Part shown: one piece after another, positions 63,222 to 64,000 of the stretch
How the letters are laid out: the number at the start of each line of letters is the position of its first letter
How positions within the stretch are numbered: position 1 is the first letter of the stretch
Assembly (NCBI RefSeq): GCF_933208495.1
Contig: NZ_CAKOET010000004.1
Coordinates: forward strand, 114,532-178,531
DNA from: Convivina praedatoris
GTDB lineage: Bacteria; Bacillota; Bacilli; Lactobacillales; Lactobacillaceae
Length of the DNA stretch: 64,000 nucleotides
Reading direction: 5' to 3'
Program-made: the position numbers and the translations under genes
The notes under the pieces: model-generated
What the model saw: the letters and a program-made list of their open reading frames with translations, nothing else
Databases searched by the model: none
Told to the model about the DNA's origin: nothing

Positions 63222-63384
63222 ACGCCCACCAACCGATTAGGAATAGGACAATTAGAATACCAACAGCTACCTTCCAACCTAGTTCAACAAACAGAGCGAT
63301 GATTGCCCCAATCCCAAAGAAGAACACTGAGAATACTGCGCTTAATATTAGAATGATAATAATTATTCCAAGCAAGATTAACAT
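63214..63384 (-). CDS. Small phage membrane protein
   Basis: A 56-aa very hydrophobic protein (MLILLGIIIIILILSAVFSV; VAVGILIVLFLIGWWAFG) with two TM helices. Start probably ATG 63384, though ATG 63402 is also in frame. Overlaps the HNH gene by 8 nt. Function unknown. Confidence 0.6.
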   Translation of the reverse strand: MLILLGIIIIILILSAVFSVFFFGIGAIIALFVELGWKVAVGILIVLFLIGWWAFG

Positions 63385-63476
63385 ATAAATACTCTCTTTC
63401 ATCAATAATATACAACGACATGATAATACTTCTTCATGTCATCGCACCACCTCCAATCACTTATAAATTTTATGTA

Positions 63477-63572
63477 TTAATGTTGACGCGTATCAATAAA
63501 TTTTTGTTTACGACGGCCAACATTATTTTTATTTTGGTTATGAAGATACTTCTTAACTTTAATTTTTTTCAT
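63477..63572 (-). CDS. 31-aa basic phage peptide
   Basis: MKKIKVKKYLHNQNKNNVGR, then RKQKFIDTRQH. Very basic. Its ATG overlaps the stop of the 54-aa gene (ATGA), which supports it despite its size. No family known. Confidence 0.45.
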   Translation of the reverse strand: MKKIKVKKYLHNQNKNNVGRRKQKFIDTRQH

Positions 63573-63733
63573 GCTAACAACCGCAATACATGAAACAAGA
63601 ATAGTAATAAATCAAGCAGTCCAAAAATGACGCAAGCAGTTGTTAATCCCATAATGATAATTGAAATAGCTTCAAATACGCCAGTCCTAAATCCATCCAA
63701 GAAACATTGTATAAATTCCTTATTCATCTTCAT
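63569..63733 (-). CDS. 54-aa phage membrane protein
   Basis: Begins MKMNKEFIQCFLDGFRTG and continues with a hydrophobic stretch (AISIIIMGLTTACVIFGLLD). ATGA overlap with both neighbours indicates coupled translation. Function unknown. Confidence 0.55.
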   Translation of the reverse strand: MKMNKEFIQCFLDGFRTGVFEAISIIIMGLTTACVIFGLLDLLLFLFHVLRLLA

Positions 63734-63909
63734 TCTCTTAACCACTCCATGTGCCTAACATAACCTATTGGACTTAGTAATAGTTCCTGTCTCATTGATT
63801 GATGACGTGCAACCTTGGTTTCCTTGTCGTTATTGTTACGCTGAATATACTTACTGTTCACTTCGGTTGAGCCCTGTACACGCTGCTTCATTACTTCTGG
63901 TGGAATCAC
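63730..63909 (-). CDS. 59-aa phage protein, GTG start
   Basis: A basic, Gln/Asn-rich protein (VIPPEVMKQRVQGSTEVNSK; YIQRNNNDKETKVARHQSMR) ending VRHMEWLRE. GTG overlaps the preceding stop (GTGA), and its own stop overlaps the next start (ATGA). Possibly a small regulatory or DNA-binding protein; not identified. Confidence 0.5.
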   Translation of the reverse strand: MIPPEVMKQRVQGSTEVNSKYIQRNNNDKETKVARHQSMRQELLLSPIGYVRHMEWLRE

Positions 63910-64000
63910 TTCTCTTTAGCCCCCAAATTCTTAATTGTTGCTAAGTCCCAAATACCTAATTCATACATCACACGAATGACATTCTTTTGGCGGGAATGAT
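63906..64000 (-). CDS. 3' end of an unidentified phage gene (cut by window edge)
   Basis: The last about 31 codons are visible: RQKNVIRVMYELGIWDLATI then KNLGAKEK and stop. Continuous frame to the edge. Too short to assign; upstream-of-terminase position often holds a late-gene regulator. Confidence 0.45.
   Translation of the reverse strand, partial: HSRQKNVIRVMYELGIWDLATIKNLGAKEK

Larger units (their letters stand above)
42461..64000 (-). mobile_element. Siphoviral prophage, integrated at tRNA-Arg (one end only)
   Basis: All genes from the lysin rightwards read leftward in the canonical order of an HK97-type, cos-class siphovirus: HNH, terminase, portal, protease, capsid, connectors, tail tube, frameshifted chaperones, tape measure, Dit, Tal, BppU, lysis. 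The lysis end abuts tRNA-Arg(CCT), a typical att target. Early genes, integrase and the other att site are beyond the right edge, so the left boundary just after the tRNA is inferred, not proven. Every structural gene visible is intact, so the prophage could be inducible. Confidence 0.85.

Overview
The window is a low-to-mid GC Gram-positive chromosome segment, most likely from a member of the Lactobacillaceae, and I lean to the Leuconostoc/Weissella branch without being able to name the genus. Reasons: the mevalonate route to isoprenoids, KxYKxGKxW-type signal peptides on sortase-anchored proteins, an EbsA-like gene next to rluD and an RNase HI-like gene, a T-box in front of brnQ, and a BppU-type siphovirus prophage.

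Layout. 1-1010: 5' part of the (p)ppGpp synthetase/hydrolase gene rel. 1216-5025: MFS exporter, GT2 polysaccharide synthase coupled to a 58-aa LPQTG microprotein, and two orphan genes. 5015-10462: leftward cluster ebsA-like, rluD, pyrR, carA-like, carB-like and a 102-aa orphan. Both carbamoyl-phosphate synthase subunits are intact reading frames that have lost their catalytic residues. 10571-19376: RNase HI-like, GNAT, RlmL/YpsC, orphan, DnaD, AsnRS, aminotransferase, TseB-like protein, and a DinG-like protein with an intact exonuclease but a ruined helicase. 19513-23465: rightward operon mvk-mvaD-pmk-fni. 23506-33854: leftward housekeeping genes (T-box/brnQ, aldo-keto reductase, SGNH hydrolase, prs, recD2, phosphatase, DUF1831, RsmF-like, map). 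34004-40045: cell-surface island with one unidentified anchored protein, a CsbD-like gene, and two NEAT-type proteins with 2 and 4 domains, all with non-LPXTG sorting motifs. 40214-42261: dacA and upp. 42388-42460: tRNA-Arg(CCT).

From about 42461 to the right edge lies a leftward-transcribed, tRNA-associated siphoviral prophage. Read in transcription order: small coupled ORFs, HNH endonuclease, TerS/TerL, portal, ClpP-like protease, HK97-type capsid, connectors, tail tube, gpG/gpGT with a programmed -1 frameshift on TTTAAAA, tape measure with lytic transglycosylase, Dit, Tal, BppU, lysis cassette (XhlA-like, LLH holin, Amidase_5-type lysin). Between the lysin and the tRNA sit a CsbD-like gene and mscL, bracketed by two copies of a 22-bp hairpin repeat. 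They are candidate lysogenic-conversion cargo. The integrase and second att site are outside the window.

The most unusual signal is the retained but catalytically dead CarA/CarB pair downstream of an intact pyrR. Others worth attention are the LPQTG microprotein coupled to the GT2 synthase, the helicase-dead DinG, the divergent NEAT heme motifs, and the mscL-csbD cassette.
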